A model generated the notes under the pieces. The model saw nothing but the letters and a program-made list of their open reading frames with translations. It ran no database searches and was not told the origin of the DNA. The position numbers were made by a program, and so were the translations under genes. From Synchiropus splendidus (taxonomy: Eukaryota > Chordata > Actinopteri > Syngnathiformes > Callionymidae), in contig NC_071334.1 in NCBI RefSeq assembly GCF_027744825.2, positions 56,236,937 to 56,300,936 on the forward strand: 64,000 bases of DNA, read 5' to 3'. Of the stretch, positions 62,093 to 64,000 are shown piece by piece (position 1 is the stretch's first letter; the number at the start of each line of letters is the position of its first letter).

Positions 62093-62946
62093 AGCATGTC
62101 AAAGTCAAAAGTCTTATCACTGTTTGTCAAGTCATAAGGCATCTGGCGACTGACGTCAGACTTCATTCAAGTCACTTAACTGAGTCCCCCATCACGGGAT
62201 GACAAACAGACTGTGACTCCATGTCATTGATCGAGGAGATAGATGTATGTCAATATTATGCGTAAAAACAACACAGATGTTCATGTTTAGAAAATGTGCA
62301 GTTAACATTAGTTGCTTTGTTCCATGTGTGCGTCATCCACACAATTGTTTTTCACGATCTCTGAATATATTTTGCGGTGGAGTTTTAGAATTGGCATTGC
62401 CAGTATCATGCTAGAAAACAGGCATTTTTGGCGAGCAACATAGTACCCTAGAAAGTGAGACGTGCAAGGAGATAGCTCAACAACAACAAAACACACTAAT
62501 CGCTCTAAGTGACAGCTACATACACCATGACACTCCAGACGAACCAGGCTCAGCTGGAGGTTAATCGGATCACATAAAAGCACAGCACACCTCATCTTTC
62601 ATTGCTAGGCAACACATTTATACACCAATCAATAGGGTGAACCGTATTTTCCCCTTTCAGTGAAATGAAGGAAAATAAGGGACTGTGTCCCGGCAGTCGA
62701 GGATAAAGCCGCATGTTTGCTTTACAGATGCCATTTCTTTGTTTTTCCTTTTCTTTTTTTTATTTATATTTCTTGATTCATGATGGACAGTGCCTCCATC
62801 CTCTTAAGCTTTAAAATGGCCTTTGGGTGAGTTTTGTCAATAAATTCCCAGGATGGAACAAAGGTAATTTACTGCATGGTAGTCATTCACCTTTCTCCTG
62901 TGACTCTCTTAGCGCGCACCATAGATGCACAGGCACGCACACAAAC

Positions 62947-62981
62947 GCACACACACACACGCACACACACACACACACACA
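62947..62981. repeat. (CA)n microsatellite
   Basis: CA run with one G interruption (CACGCACAC). Confidence 0.97.
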
Positions 62982-64000
62982 AAAGCGTGAAGACAGAACA
63001 GTCCCTATCTTGCAAGGGAAGATAAGCAATGTTGGGGAAAAAAATACAATATCTAATATGACAAAATTGTTACCTAAACAATAACAAACAAATCAATTAG
63101 TCCAAGGTTTGTGTGTTTCATACTTTATATTACAATTCATATGAAATACAGTCAGAATTATAAGAGAGGAAAACCAATGAAGACATGACTCGTTTTTGTA
63201 GGATTCAACACTGAGAAATCATGACTAACCATAATCAATCATGAATCGTGTAATTCAGCAAAACATTATGAATGGAAATGAGGAATATTACTGCTGAATG
63301 GAAAAAAAAAACTAAATGTCAGAATTGTTAAAGATGAAACATGCGTCCATAAATGTCAACTCGCTCTTAATGGTCCCAGTTCTGTTCATTTGTCTGATTA
63401 TCCTTTACCTCAGACTGGTCCTCAACCTACATCGAGGCCTCTTTCACTTACTCTGGCTCATACGTGGGAATGCAAAAATTGATATACATAAACTATTATA
63501 CATGCTCAAAGCAATTACAAGGCTTTACAAAGGTGCTTGAAATTTTAACAATTGAATATCTTATGTGTTTACAGATGCCTTTGTAAAGTTATCTTTTTTT
63601 TTTTTCTTTTCATTTATCCATCTGGGCGTTACCGATGTTCGATGTGGTTGATGTACAACACAAAAAAATATCAGTAGCTATTTTGGGAAAATTATAATTA
63701 TTAAGTAAATTTCAAGTCGGAACATGCATTTTATTGATGTAGAAAGCAAAATGTCTTTGCAAGTATAACTCTTTGCAGAAGAAGTTTCATTGAAGTTGCA
63801 GGGAACTGTATTTGCAATAGACACAATGTCTTCTGGAGGAGGCTATTTGTGACATACGTGTAAACATCCGAGTCTATGAGGCCAAGGAGATGAACATATG
63901 TTTTTATGATTGCACATAGATAGATCCATGGGAGTCAGTTGGGGGAGGGATTTTGACAGAGATAACTTTTGGGTGCACACTTTTTTTTCTGCAAGAGTCA

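Larger units (their letters stand above)
56632..64000 (-). other. TMEM132 intron 1 (partial, 3' part)
   Basis: Everything above the large exon is intronic by inference, because that exon begins inside a codon and has a proper acceptor. No signal-peptide exon was seen up to 64000, so exon 1 probably lies beyond the window. Contents: a mariner-end fragment (59091), an ATT repeat (59231), a GATCGG-family repeat (61575-62092) and a CA repeat (62947). The open frames of 60-150 codons resemble no family I know and look like chance. Confidence 0.75.

Noticed and set aside
61711..62166. 151-codon minus-strand frame
   Set aside because: Lies within the GATCGG repeat, whose other copies do not keep the frame.

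Overview
This is a 64 kb piece of vertebrate nuclear DNA, almost certainly from a teleost fish. It is AT-rich and intron-like, with no operons and no long open frames except one. Microsatellites are plentiful, and degraded transposons of kinds common in fish (hAT, Tc1/mariner, L2-like and L1/Tx1-like LINEs) are scattered throughout.

Only one protein-coding gene can be supported. It lies on the minus strand and belongs to the TMEM132 family of single-pass, Ig/cohesin-fold neural adhesion proteins. Two consecutive coding exons are visible: a 925 bp exon at 55707-56631, usually exon 2, carrying the conserved N-terminal domain, and a 144 bp exon at 23500-23643, usually exon 3. Both have good AG/GT splice sites, and their phases join exactly: the split Arg codon at the end of the first exon is completed by the first base of the second. 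TMEM132B is the best paralogue guess, reached by elimination against C, D and E as I remember them; this is not certain. The signal-peptide exon should lie above 64000, and the remaining Ig-like, transmembrane and cytoplasmic exons below position 1.

The window is therefore three introns around two exons: part of intron 3 (1-23499), all of intron 2 (23644-55706, about 32 kb) and part of intron 1 (56632-64000). No second gene, RNA gene or CRISPR was found.

The introns hold: (a) hAT-type elements, two of them with clear 8-bp target duplications (13613-15285, and 28674-29560 nested in an older repeat); (b) a 730 bp element with good inverted termini whose superfamily I cannot name (35406-36137); (c) a mariner relic reduced to little more than its two ends (4091-4149); (d) LINE remnants, including an L2-like reverse transcriptase that has lost its catalytic box (51802-52741) and an L1/Tx1-like ORF1 relic with a separate LINE 3' end (39690-40710); (e) a recurrent 'GATCGG' hAT-like family in at least five places; (f) unusual inverted-repeat DNA, notably a perfect 22-bp-arm palindrome at 30396-30440 and 48-bp arms flanking a long AT tract at 47341-47586; (g) stretches with POU/homeodomain-like motifs that could be conserved noncoding elements. 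I saw no sign of a new multi-gene system. The interest here lies in genome structure and transposon archaeology.
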